Assembly (NCBI GenBank): GCA_026418995.1
Contig: JAOAAG010000027.1
Span: forward strand, 1 to 33,140
Origin: Anaerolineae bacterium
Lineage (GTDB): Bacteria > Chloroflexota > Anaerolineae > B4-G1
Length of the DNA: 33,140 nt
Direction of reading: 5' to 3'
Both the position numbers and the translations under genes were made by a program. The notes under the pieces were generated by a model that was given only the letters and a program-made list of their open reading frames with translations, was not told where the DNA came from and did not search any database. Each line of letters starts with the position of its first letter. The stretch's first letter is position 1. Below are positions 16,894 to 26,023 of this stretch, in pieces.

Positions 16894-18960
16894 CTACTCG
16901 CGCAAGAACCACTGCTCTGGGAAGAGAATCTTCTGGACGCCCTCGTTCCAGCCGTCGTACCAGGTATCGGGGATACCACCGAGACGGGCGTGGAACGGGT
17001 AATACATCGGGCCTGGTCGGGAGATACCGAGGACGTAGAAGCGCTCCTTGGCCTCCTGGATGACCTCGCGCATCTTGGCGACCTGGCGCTCGAAGGTGGG
17101 CTGCGCGATGGCCTCCTCATATTTGGCGCGGGCGTCCTTGGCCCATTGCGGCGGCTCGACCGCTACTGTCTCACCGGTCGGGTCAGGGACGCGCCAGCCG
17201 TACCAGCCCAGGCCGAAGTAGCCGAAGTACTCCATCGGCACATAGTAGCGCGGGTCGAGAATCGGGGTGACTCCCGCACCGCCCTCGCCGGTGAAGATGG
17301 TGGCCTCGATCTGGTTCTTCTTCTTGAGCTCGTCATGCTGGGCGCTGGGTATGGAGTTAAGCAGCACTTCCACCCCCACCTTCTTCCAGTAGCCGATGAG
17401 CAACTCGGCGACCTGCACGTAAGTCGTGCCGTAGGAGAGGTCGTTCTGCACCGTGAAGATGATCTGGAAGCGCTTGCCGTTCTTGTCCAGGCGGAAGCCC
17501 TCGGCATCCTTGTCCGGCAACACCTTGTCGAGATACTCATTGGCCTTGGCCACGTCGTACTCGACGTACTGGGTGTCCATACCCTCGATGTAGAACGGCG
17601 AGTCCTCCAGCGGGGCATGCTGGGCGGGCTTGCCCTGGCCCGCGTGGACGATCTCGATGATCTCCGGCCGGTTGATCGCATGCGACATGCCGATGCGGAA
17701 GTCCTTGCTGGCGAAGACCTCGGCCTTGAAGGTATCCGCGACGGTCTGGTTGAAGTGGATGGTGTTGGTATTGCCGCCGTCCGAGAGCGGGTACTTGATC
17801 TGGAGCGGCTTGCCCTCGTTCATCGCGTCGTGGTAGAGGATGCGGTTCTCGCCACCCGGATCCTTGACGAAGTCCAGGTCGCCGTTCATCATCGCCAGGG
17901 TACGGCTTTCGGCATCCTGGTAGGAAATGCCAAGGATCTTGTCAATGTACGGAAGCTGGTTGCCCTGCTCGTCCACCTTCCAATAGTAGGGATTGCGCTC
18001 CAGACGAACCTGAGTGCCGGTGCCGAGCGGCTGGGTGGTGATCCACGGGTAGAGGGAAGGATACTCCGTATACTGATAGAAGCGACCGGGGTTGGCCCAG
18101 GTGTCCGGCCCGTACTTGAAGAACAGACCCATCCAGTCCGCAACGTCACCTTCCTTCTCAACCAGCTCATCCACCTTGGGATTGTACTTCTTGTGGAACT
18201 GTTGCAGGTAGTGCTTGGGGTAGAACGCAAAGTACCTGCCAGGCCAGGCAGCCAGGTGATACAGGAGGGTGCCGTAGGGCTTGGGGAAGATGAATTTGAC
18301 GGTGTAATCGTCAATCTTCTGGGCCTTGAAGTCGGCGGCCATATCGGTCGGCAGCCAGTCGGTCACCGGGCCGCTTGGGCTCAGGTCGGGGTCGAAGAGC
18401 ACATCCTCGATGTAGAACATAATGTCGTCAGCGGTGAACGGCTCCCCATCCGACCACTTAATGCCCTTACGCAGGTGGAAGGTGTACTCCTTCACATCCT
18501 CGCTGACCTCGATGCTCTCGGCCAGGTTGGGCTCGTAGCCGCTAAAGTCCGGCTTCCACTGCACCAGGTGTTCCCAGGCGGCTACGAAGAGCATCGCGCC
18601 CCACTCCGGGCTGGTGCCAACAAACCCGACGCGCATCTCACCACCGTAAATACCCTGCTCAGGGGTCAGGGCCTTGATCACGCGCGGGTTCTCCGGCAGG
18701 CGCTCGTCAACGGGAGGAAGCTCTCCGGCCTCGACCTTCGCTGCGAGCATGGGGGATTCCTTGTACATGCTCACCGGCGCTGCGACGGTCGGTGCCTCAG
18801 TCGGCGCAACAGTCGGGGCCACGGTGGGTGCTTCGGTTGGCTTAACCGTCGGTGCTGGAGTTTCTGTAGCCGGCGCTTTACATCCCGCCACGGCCACCCC
18901 TACGACGCCCAACGCGCTCACACGAAGAAATTCACGACGCGTCAGTTTCCTGCTGCTCAT
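16894..18960 (-). CDS. Oligopeptide ABC transporter substrate-binding lipoprotein (SBP_bac_5 family)
   Basis: MSSRKLTRREFLRVSALGVVGVAVAGC (Tat-like RR motif plus lipobox AGC), Thr/Pro/Ala linker, then YTFHLRKGIKWSDGEPFTADDIMF. Start at 18960 preceded by AGGAGGAGGAG. Confidence 0.94.
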   Translation of the reverse strand: MSSRKLTRREFLRVSALGVVGVAVAGCKAPATETPAPTVKPTEAPTVAPTVAPTEAPTVAAPVSMYKESPMLAAKVEAGELPPVDERLPENPRVIKALTPEQGIYGGEMRVGFVGTSPEWGAMLFVAAWEHLVQWKPDFSGYEPNLAESIEVSEDVKEYTFHLRKGIKWSDGEPFTADDIMFYIEDVLFDPDLSPSGPVTDWLPTDMAADFKAQKIDDYTVKFIFPKPYGTLLYHLAAWPGRYFAFYPKHYLQQFHKKYNPKVDELVEKEGDVADWMGLFFKYGPDTWANPGRFYQYTEYPSLYPWITTQPLGTGTQVRLERNPYYWKVDEQGNQLPYIDKILGISYQDAESRTLAMMNGDLDFVKDPGGENRILYHDAMNEGKPLQIKYPLSDGGNTNTIHFNQTVADTFKAEVFASKDFRIGMSHAINRPEIIEIVHAGQGKPAQHAPLEDSPFYIEGMDTQYVEYDVAKANEYLDKVLPDKDAEGFRLDKNGKRFQIIFTVQNDLSYGTTYVQVAELLIGYWKKVGVEVLLNSIPSAQHDELKKKNQIEATIFTGEGGAGVTPILDPRYYVPMEYFGYFGLGWYGWRVPDPTGETVAVEPPQWAKDARAKYEEAIAQPTFERQVAKMREVIQEAKERFYVLGISRPGPMYYPFHARLGGIPDTWYDGWNEGVQKILFPEQWFLRE

Positions 18961-19102
18961 GTTATTACTCCTCCTCCTACTGGAATAGTTTCTGATACGC
19001 AAGACACGTTACTACCTCAGTCAGTACCGATTGTCCAGGTTTACAGGGTATGCTCTCTCCAGCCGATCACCTCCTTCCTCAATAAGACCGAACCAACGCT
19101 TT

Positions 19103-19120
19103 CGCGAGTGTTGACTCGCG
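19103..19120 (-). promoter_or_regulatory. Perfect inverted repeat CGCGAGT-GTTG-ACTCGCG in the operon leader (operator or RNA hairpin)
   Basis: 7-bp arms with 4-nt loop located about 80 nt downstream of the inferred transcription start. Confidence 0.5.
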
Positions 19121-19203
19121 CGGGGAAAACCACACCCTGATTAAGATAGGTATACGGAGACCTCGGCGATATAGCTGTATGCGGTGCTGAGGATACAAAT
19201 GTA

Positions 19204-19231
19204 ATTATAGAACTGAAATGATTTTTGTCAA
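19204..19231 (-). promoter_or_regulatory. Consensus promoter of the peptide ABC operon: TTGACA-N16-TATAAT
   Basis: Minus strand TTGACA (19231-19226), 16-nt spacer, TATAAT (19209-19204); implies a leader of about 235 nt before the SBP ATG. Confidence 0.8.
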
Positions 19232-19642
19232 TAGGCAGTGTTCCTGTGCCCAGAGCACGGATACATATTTTGGCACGATGATGGCACGCTGACACAATCG
19301 GAGTAACCCAATGTCTGATAGCCTGCTCCGCACAGATAGCCAGTTGGAGATCGTAAATCTCCGGCTGACCGCAGGTGACCAGACCACTGATAGCGAGGCA
19401 GTCCGGGACGACTTGTTATCGAGACGTACGGTGGATGTCCCTCTGCACTCTGGGCCTTTGCGGCCAATGTCATGTCGGGTTAAAACCTCCGGGCCTGAGC
19501 ATTGATAGGCCTGTGCCGTAGACTGTACAAATGTGGTATACTTATGCGTGTCTGCTCGTGCAATGACTTCCCTGCAGTAGCGGCACAGTCGTGTCAAACC
19601 TGCAGGTGGACAACCCGCTGAACAGATTTGCCGGAGGAAGCC

Positions 19643-20200
19643 ATGAAAAAACTTTACACCCCTGCCCTGATACTGCTCACCCTCCTGACGTTGCTAGCAC
19701 TGGCGATGGGGGGGTACGCCCTGTTCTGGTTACTCCAGATACGCCAGATGGCTCTGGATGCTCAACAGGTAGCGCTGCGTACCGTAGCCGATGCCCGAGC
19801 GCTCGTCGCCGGTATCGGTGACGACTCTTTCTCGTACACTGTGACCATCAGGCGCGATATCCCGGTCCAGGCAAGTATCCCTTTCCGCCACGACTTCACT
19901 GTCCCTATCCATGCCACTATCCCCATCTCAACGGTCGTGATCATACCGGTCAACGCCGGACTACTCGGCACCTTTGACATAGACGTCCCGGTGCGTACTA
20001 TGATTCCTGTACACCTGGAGGTGACCGTACCGGTAAGCCAGACAGTGGCTTTTTCCACCACCGTCCCCCTGAATCTCGATGTGCCGGTTGAGATCCCCCT
20101 TTCCGATACCCCCCTGACCGGTTACTTGGAAGAGCTGGACGCAGCACTGGGGCAGCTTGAAGAGGGACTGGGACAGCTCGGCAGCACTACCACTCAATAG
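19643..20200 (+). CDS. Membrane-anchored hypothetical protein with repeated IPV/VPI beta-strand motifs
   Basis: MKKLYTPALILLTLLTLLALAMGGYALFWLL N-terminal TM; repeated hydrophobic-Pro strand motifs DIPVQASIPF, TVPIHATIPI, DIDVPVRTMIPV, TVPVSQTVAF, LDVPVEIPL; GGAGG RBS before ATG 19643. Confidence 0.8.
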   Translation: MKKLYTPALILLTLLTLLALAMGGYALFWLLQIRQMALDAQQVALRTVADARALVAGIGDDSFSYTVTIRRDIPVQASIPFRHDFTVPIHATIPISTVVIIPVNAGLLGTFDIDVPVRTMIPVHLEVTVPVSQTVAFSTTVPLNLDVPVEIPLSDTPLTGYLEELDAALGQLEEGLGQLGSTTTQ

Positions 20201-20221
20201 CCTATATAACAGGGTGCTCAC

Positions 20222-20899
20222 GTGCAATTTGTCCTCGACGAGATACCATTGCAACTCGATATCCGGGGTCTGATGCGCCAATTGCGCATCAGGGAGGGAA
20301 GTAGATACGCCGACGAGCTGCTGACCTTGGTAGAGGACGCGCAGGCCATCGGCAGGCCCAGGGGGTTGTATCGGGTAGCCTTTATCGAGTCCAGGGGCGA
20401 GGATTGGGTAGCCGTGGACGGTATTCGGTTCACCAGCCGTGTGCTGCGGGTGAACCTGGAGTATACGCATCGCGTCTTCGCTTTTGTCGCTACCTGTGGC
20501 AGGGAGCTGGCGGAGTGGTCTGGCAGCATGGAGGATATGCTGCGTCGCTACTGGAGCGACGCGATATGTGAGGCAGCCCTGCATATAGCACTGCAGGCGC
20601 TACATAGGCATATAGATGAAACATTTCGCCCCGGCACGACTGCATCTATGGCGCCTGGCTCGCTGCCGGACTGGCCTATCGAAGAACAGCGCCCACTGTT
20701 CCAACTCCTGGGCGACCCTGAGCGCGAGATAGGAGTGCGCCTCTCTGAGAGTTTACTGATGATCCCCACCAAATCTGTCTCTGGACTCCGCTTTGCTACC
20801 AGGGAGACCTTCGAGAGCTGTATGTTGTGTCCCAGACCCAATTGTCCCGGGCGGCGTGCTCTCTACGATGAGCTGGCAGTGAGAAAGTACCGCGCTTAA
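20222..20899 (+). CDS. Stand-alone vitamin B12-dependent methionine synthase activation-domain-like protein
   Basis: SMAPGSLPDWPIEEQRPLFQLLGDPEREIGVRLSESLLMIPTKSVSGLRFA matches the MetH reactivation-domain pattern; C-terminal CMLCPRPNCPGRR Cys motif; GTG start. Confidence 0.82.
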   Translation: MQFVLDEIPLQLDIRGLMRQLRIREGSRYADELLTLVEDAQAIGRPRGLYRVAFIESRGEDWVAVDGIRFTSRVLRVNLEYTHRVFAFVATCGRELAEWSGSMEDMLRRYWSDAICEAALHIALQALHRHIDETFRPGTTASMAPGSLPDWPIEEQRPLFQLLGDPEREIGVRLSESLLMIPTKSVSGLRFATRETFESCMLCPRPNCPGRRALYDELAVRKYRA

Positions 20900-21203
20900 C
20901 CGGGGGGCTGGGTTTGAGCATGCGAGGTTACGACCTGGTGTGGCCGGGCTGGCCGCCGCGCCGCACCTGGCGTTTCCTGCCTCACCTCTATTTCTCCGTC
21001 GAGAGACCAGCCTGCTCACGCGTACCCCCCAATGCGATGCCCGGTGAGCAACCAGTAGCTGGGATGTAGCCTTTCATCCGGGCTCCCCTGCCGCAGGTAA
21101 ACGGGATGCCTGGATGTCTGGACGTGTCAGCTCAAGCTCTCGTCTACCGGGTTGCTGGGAGATGCTCCCTCTGGCCGGTGTGTCGTTCAAGCCTGGCTGC
21201 AGG

Positions 21204-21231
21204 TTGACGCGCACACTATCTGCGGTATACT
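21204..21231 (+). promoter_or_regulatory. Candidate promoter TTGACG-N16-TATACT
   Basis: TTGACG 21204-21209, 16-nt spacer, TATACT 21226-21231, about 31 nt upstream of the ATG at 21262. Confidence 0.6.
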
Positions 21232-21261
21232 TGAGTGCAGCGCCAACGGAGGAGTGGCAAG

Positions 21262-21576
21262 ATGCTTTTCAGAAAATCGCGTAAGGTACTGCGTGAGGGC
21301 GCGTTCCACCTGGCCAGGCGCGACCTGGCGCTCTTTCTGGCAGATCACGAAGAGGAGCTGATGCGCATCTTTCGTGAGGAATTGCAACGGCTCGACGACG
21401 CGATGCCAGAGGAAAACCTATTTATTGACATCAACATCGTGGGGCTGGGAGAAACAATCCTCAAGGCTGCTTTGCGAGCGATTAACCGCTTTCTAACCGG
21501 TGAGCCCGGAAGCGTGGCCAGACCGGCCACTAGCGGAAGGACAGAGAGTAGCACGTCCTGCGCGCATGACCACTAG
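21262..21576 (+). CDS. Small hypothetical protein (about 104 aa)
   Basis: MLFRKSRKVLREGAFHLARRDLALFLADHEEELMRIFREELQRLDD...; RBS GGAGGAG 8 nt upstream of ATG 21262 and promoter-like sequence upstream. Confidence 0.65.
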   Translation: MLFRKSRKVLREGAFHLARRDLALFLADHEEELMRIFREELQRLDDAMPEENLFIDINIVGLGETILKAALRAINRFLTGEPGSVARPATSGRTESSTSCAHDH

Positions 21577-21646
21577 GCCAGCCCATAAGCAATCCGACGC
21601 AGCGCATCCTGTGGTTTAACCCTGCCGGAGTGTAGCAGGAGGATCT

Positions 21647-24600
21647 GTGGAATCCATGAGAGCGGAAAGTAAGTCCCAGGAAGAGGGTATAAACCTGGAA
21701 GATCTGCTCAGCTCCATTGCCTCTAGCGCTGTGAGGCTGGTCAAAGCCACCGGTGGCGGCGTCTATCTCTACCGGCCGGAAGAAGATGTGCTCGAGTGGA
21801 GGGCTGTCGCGGGCGAGAGCGCGGTCCCTCTGGGTAGCAAGCTCCGGCGGGGAGAAGGGGTGACCGGCCTGGTGTGGGAGACGGGAAAGCCCGTATACGT
21901 GGAGGACTACCAGCGCTGGGGAAGGCGCGCTGCCCAATACGACGGCCTGCCTATCGGTGCCGTGATAGGGGTGCCGGTCAAGTGGGGTGACAACTTCCTG
22001 GGCGCTCTTCTGGTAGAGCACCGTGAACCGGCGCGCTTCAGTGAAAGTGACATCGAACTGTTGAGCCTGTTCGCGCCCCAGGCCGCTCTGGCGATATACA
22101 CTATGCAGCTCTACGAGAGGGAGCGCAAGCAAGCCTCCAGCCTGGCCGTGGTCAACCAGGTGGCTTCCAAGATGCTCTCCATCCTGGACCTCTCGCAACT
22201 GCTCCGCGAAGCCGTCACCGCCATTCAGCAGGGATTTGGCTACTACAACGTGACTCTACTGCTACTTGACGAGGCAACCAATACGCTGGGCGACCAGGTT
22301 ATGGCTGGCGGATTGGCCCACCTGGCCCCGCCCGATTACCGACAGGAAGTCGGGGTAGGGCTGATCGGGTGGGCGGCTGCGACCGGGGAGCCGCTCGTCG
22401 TGAACGATGTGAGCCAGGATCCGCGCTATATCGTCGGCTTCGATATAGCAGTGTCCACCCGGTCGGAGTTGTGTGTGCCGCTGAAGCTGGGTGGCCGGGT
22501 CATCGGAGTGCTCGATGTGCAGGATACCAGGCTCAACGCTTTCGACGAGACGGACCTCACCGTGCTGGGGACACTGGCTGATCAGTTGGCCACGGCCATC
22601 GCAAACGCCCGGCTCTATGAGTCCGAGCGGAGAGAGCGGGAGTGGGCTGAGGCACTGGCAGAGGCCGCCGCCGCCATTAACAGCACGCTTGAGCTGGATG
22701 AGGTGCTGGATCGTATTCTGGTCCAGGTGGAGCGCGTGATCGGAGGAGACGCATGCAACATTATGCTCCTGGAGTCGGATAACCTGGTGCGCCCGGTGCG
22801 CTGGCGCGGCTATGACAAGCTCGGCAGGGAGAAATCCATTGCCACTGCCTATGCCCAGCTTGACAAATATGCGACGCTCCGGACGATGATGGAGACTGGC
22901 AAGCCTTTACTCATCACTGACACCACCACCGACCCGCTATGGGTACAGCAGGACGACCCCGAATGGCTTTTTTCTTATGTTGCTGCTCCGATTCGTGTGG
23001 GCGGCTTGACGGTTGGTTTCCTGAATGTGGATAGTACACGCCGCCATCAGTTTGACCTTCAGGACGCCCAGCGGCTGGAAGCCTTTGCCAGCCACGTAGC
23101 TACCGCGATCGCGAACGCGCGCCTGTACGAGCATGCTCGCAAACAGTTGGAAGGCCTGACCAATCTGATACAAGCCTCCCAGCTACTGGCTTCCTCACTG
23201 GAGGTCCGCGAGGTGCTGCGACGCATCGTGGAGCTGGCAGGCTCGGTTGTGAATTCCGACTACACCAGCGTCATTCTGGTGGATGAGCGCGGGCAGTTCT
23301 TGATGGAAGCCGAGGATTTCCGGGGTATCCCTCCCCTATCTCACCGTATCCGTAGTGACGGCGTCACCCGGTACATACTGGAAAGCGGGCAAAGCCTGGT
23401 GGGGGACATCATCTCGGAGGATGGTCTCATCCACCCTCCCATCTACCGCCCCGACGGGACACCGAGGAAGGCTAACCCTATTATGGTGACTGCCGGCATC
23501 CGCTCTTTTGCCGCCGCCCCGATCCGGGCCAAGGGTCGGGTGCTGGGGGTGCTGTTCGCACACAGCCGCAAGCCTTATGCTTTTCGCGGGCAGCTCGCAG
23601 TGTTGACCGCCTTCGCCAACCAGGCTGCCGTCGCGCTCGAGAACGCTCGGCTCTTCGGAGCGGAACAGGAGCAGCGCGAGCTGGCTGAGGCGCTGGGAGA
23701 GGCTGCCTCTGCCATCGCCAGCCTCGATTTCGAGGAGGTGCTGGACCGGGTGCTGGAACAGGTGGAACGGGTGGTACCCGGGGATGTGTTTCGCATTATG
23801 CTAGTGGAGGGGACCCTCGTCCGCGTAGTGCGGGAGCGCGGGTGTATGGGCCTGGTGGACCAGGCCGCAGGGCTTGTGATACCTGTGGCCGCGCATCCGC
23901 TGCTGGGCAAAATGATGCGCACAGGTAAGCCGATCGTCGTGCTGGACACTTATGAGGAGCCGGACCTCATAGTAGCACTGCAGTGCGGGGAGTTGGCCCG
24001 CTCCTATGTCGGCGCGCCCATCATTGTGGATGGGAACACGGTCGGCTTTCTGGAGGTGAATAGCCTTAAGCCGGGCAGGTTTGACCTCGCCGATGCCAGA
24101 CGGCTGGCGATCTTTGCCGCTTACGTTGCTACCGCGCTGCGTAATGCCCGGCTCTATCAAGCCGTGCGCGACTATGCCGAACTCCTGGAAGAGCGCGTCC
24201 GGGAGCGCACGGCCCAACTGGCAGCTCAGTACCGTCGCGCCGAGGCAATCCTGCACAGCACTGCTGATGGCATCGTTGTCCTGGGCGAGGGAGGAGAAAT
24301 ATTGCAACTCAATCCGGTCGCCCGGGCCTGGTTAGACCGGTTACCGGAGGGGGATAGGGAGCTTGTGCTGACTACAGCACAGGAGCTGGCGGTGCGGGCA
24401 GCGGAGCGACCGGCCACGGTGCTGGAGCTGAGTGGCCTGGACCTGGAGGTCAAAGCGACGCCGATCTCGGAAACGCTGGAGAAGCCGCTCCAGCCGCTGA
24501 GCGGGGAACCCAGAGCGGTGGTCGTTTTACACGACATCAGTGAGCTGAAGGCACTCGACCGGATGAAGACCACCTTCGTTAAAAATGCCTCGCATGAGCT

Positions 24601-25285
24601 GCGCACGCCGCTCACCACGGTCAAGCTCTACACTCACCTGCTCCGTCAGGTCACGCCGGGCGATGAAAATTGGCGTGTCTACCTGGAGGCATTAGCACAG
24701 GAAGTTGACGAACAGGCCCGCCTGATAGAGGACATTCTCTACCTCTCGCGCATCTACTCTGGCTATGTGGAGAAAAACCTGCAGCGCGAACCGATCCCCG
24801 TGGATGAGTTGACCGGCACCGTGTTTATCAGGCACCATCCAGTAGCTCAGGATAAGGGTGTACATTTGGAACATCGTTCCCTCGCGTTGCCGGGCCAGGG
24901 CGAGGCGGGCCCAACGGCGACGGTTGATGCCACGCAAACAGTGATTGCACTGGGGTACCTGGTGGATAGCGCGATCCGCTACACGCCTCCTGGCGGCCGG
25001 GTGACGATCGGCGCTGCTCTCGGAGAACAGGATGGCCGCCCATGGGTAGCGCTCTCGGTCTCGGATACCGGGGAAGCTATACCGGAAGCGGATCTACCGC
25101 GTGCCTTTGACCGTCTCTTCCGCGAGGGCGATACGGAGCTGCAATCGAAGCGGCTGACCGAGACCGGGCTGCGGTTGATGATCGTCAAGGAACTCGTGAG
25201 TATGCAGGGAGGTTGGATTACCGTTGAGAGTAGGGCAGGAGAGGGGAACACGTTCACCATATGGTTGCCTCTGGACACCAGGTGA
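21647..25285 (+). CDS. Large multi-GAF (about five) plus PAS-like sensor histidine kinase; ATPase domain motifs degenerate
   Basis: 1212 aa; repeated GAF endings (LYERE, LYESERRERE, LYEHARKQ, LFGAEQEQRE, LYQAVRDYAE); PAS-like ILHSTADGIVVLGEGGEILQLN; HisKA NASHELRTPLTTVKLY; C-terminal HATPase-like fold. Confidence 0.92.
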   Translation: MESMRAESKSQEEGINLEDLLSSIASSAVRLVKATGGGVYLYRPEEDVLEWRAVAGESAVPLGSKLRRGEGVTGLVWETGKPVYVEDYQRWGRRAAQYDGLPIGAVIGVPVKWGDNFLGALLVEHREPARFSESDIELLSLFAPQAALAIYTMQLYERERKQASSLAVVNQVASKMLSILDLSQLLREAVTAIQQGFGYYNVTLLLLDEATNTLGDQVMAGGLAHLAPPDYRQEVGVGLIGWAAATGEPLVVNDVSQDPRYIVGFDIAVSTRSELCVPLKLGGRVIGVLDVQDTRLNAFDETDLTVLGTLADQLATAIANARLYESERREREWAEALAEAAAAINSTLELDEVLDRILVQVERVIGGDACNIMLLESDNLVRPVRWRGYDKLGREKSIATAYAQLDKYATLRTMMETGKPLLITDTTTDPLWVQQDDPEWLFSYVAAPIRVGGLTVGFLNVDSTRRHQFDLQDAQRLEAFASHVATAIANARLYEHARKQLEGLTNLIQASQLLASSLEVREVLRRIVELAGSVVNSDYTSVILVDERGQFLMEAEDFRGIPPLSHRIRSDGVTRYILESGQSLVGDIISEDGLIHPPIYRPDGTPRKANPIMVTAGIRSFAAAPIRAKGRVLGVLFAHSRKPYAFRGQLAVLTAFANQAAVALENARLFGAEQEQRELAEALGEAASAIASLDFEEVLDRVLEQVERVVPGDVFRIMLVEGTLVRVVRERGCMGLVDQAAGLVIPVAAHPLLGKMMRTGKPIVVLDTYEEPDLIVALQCGELARSYVGAPIIVDGNTVGFLEVNSLKPGRFDLADARRLAIFAAYVATALRNARLYQAVRDYAELLEERVRERTAQLAAQYRRAEAILHSTADGIVVLGEGGEILQLNPVARAWLDRLPEGDRELVLTTAQELAVRAAERPATVLELSGLDLEVKATPISETLEKPLQPLSGEPRAVVVLHDISELKALDRMKTTFVKNASHELRTPLTTVKLYTHLLRQVTPGDENWRVYLEALAQEVDEQARLIEDILYLSRIYSGYVEKNLQREPIPVDELTGTVFIRHHPVAQDKGVHLEHRSLALPGQGEAGPTATVDATQTVIALGYLVDSAIRYTPPGGRVTIGAALGEQDGRPWVALSVSDTGEAIPEADLPRAFDRLFREGDTELQSKRLTETGLRLMIVKELVSMQGGWITVESRAGEGNTFTIWLPLDTR

Positions 25286-25297
25286 GCAGGTAGGGCT

Positions 25298-26023
25298 ATG
25301 GCAGCGAAAGCCGTGATCGCACTCCAAAACGTGACCAAGATTTACCGGATGGGCAAGGTGGAAGTGCATGCCCTGCGGGGTGTGTCGCTGGAGATCGAGG
25401 CCGGAGAAATTGTGGCTATCATGGGGCCCTCCGGCTCCGGCAAGTCCACGATGATGAATATCCTCGGATGTCTTGATCAGCCCACCTCGGGCGTTTATCT
25501 TCTGGAGGGCAGGGAAGTCGGACGGCTTGACGACGACCAGTTGGCCCACATCCGCAACCGGAAGATCGGCTTCGTCTTCCAAACCTTCAATCTGTTGGCC
25601 CGCGCCTCGGCGCTGGAGAATGTGATGTTGCCCCTGGTCTACGCCGGGGTGGGGTACAGGGAACGCCGGGAGCGGGCACAACGGGCCCTGGAGGCAGTAG
25701 GATTGGCAGACCGCCTATCCCACCTGCCGACGGAGCTTTCCGGAGGACAGCAGCAGCGTGTAGCCATCGCCAGGGCGCTGGTGAACAACCCGGCCATCAT
25801 CCTTGCGGATGAGCCAACGGGCAACCTGGACAGCAAATCGGGTGCGGAAGTGATGGCGCTCTTGCAGCAATTGAACCGCGAGCGAGGGATCACGGTAGTG
25901 CTGGTGACGCACGACCCTAATATCGCCCGGCATGCCAGGCGCATCATCCACATCCACGATGGTCTGGTTACTGCCACTGAGATGGTGCGGCAACCGATTG
26001 CATCGGAGGGGGTGCAGGCATGA
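25298..26023 (+). CDS. ABC transporter ATP-binding protein (MacB/LolD/FtsE type)
   Basis: [54 protein letters not shown]. Confidence 0.96.
   Translation: MAAKAVIALQNVTKIYRMGKVEVHALRGVSLEIEAGEIVAIMGPSGSGKSTMMNILGCLDQPTSGVYLLEGREVGRLDDDQLAHIRNRKIGFVFQTFNLLARASALENVMLPLVYAGVGYRERRERAQRALEAVGLADRLSHLPTELSGGQQQRVAIARALVNNPAIILADEPTGNLDSKSGAEVMALLQQLNRERGITVVLVTHDPNIARHARRIIHIHDGLVTATEMVRQPIASEGVQA

Noticed and set aside
18674-18988. Plus-strand ORF rich in GATVGASVGATVG repeats
   Set aside because: Reverse-complement reading of the Thr/Pro/Ala linker of the SBP lipoprotein.
19065-19076. GATCACCTCCTT on the plus strand as a 16S rRNA 3' end remnant
   Set aside because: Only 12 nt match; flanks do not continue 16S sequence; better read as an SD-like motif on the minus strand.
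16735-19140. 801-aa plus-strand ORF
   Set aside because: Lies antisense to the substrate-binding protein gene; low-complexity Leu/Val/Gly/His/Asp/Arg composition typical of a GC-rich shadow ORF, no recognisable motif, while the minus strand encodes a clear SBP.
21034-21175. Possible cobalamin riboswitch (atCCGGgctcccctgCCGCAggTAAacGGGat resembles the conserved GCAACtGTaa region) upstream of the 21262 ORF
   Set aside because: The order and spacing of conserved blocks do not fit; no convincing B12-box or GGGAA...GCCACTG segments; a promoter-like element lies downstream of it. An Infernal run with Rfam RF00174 would settle it.
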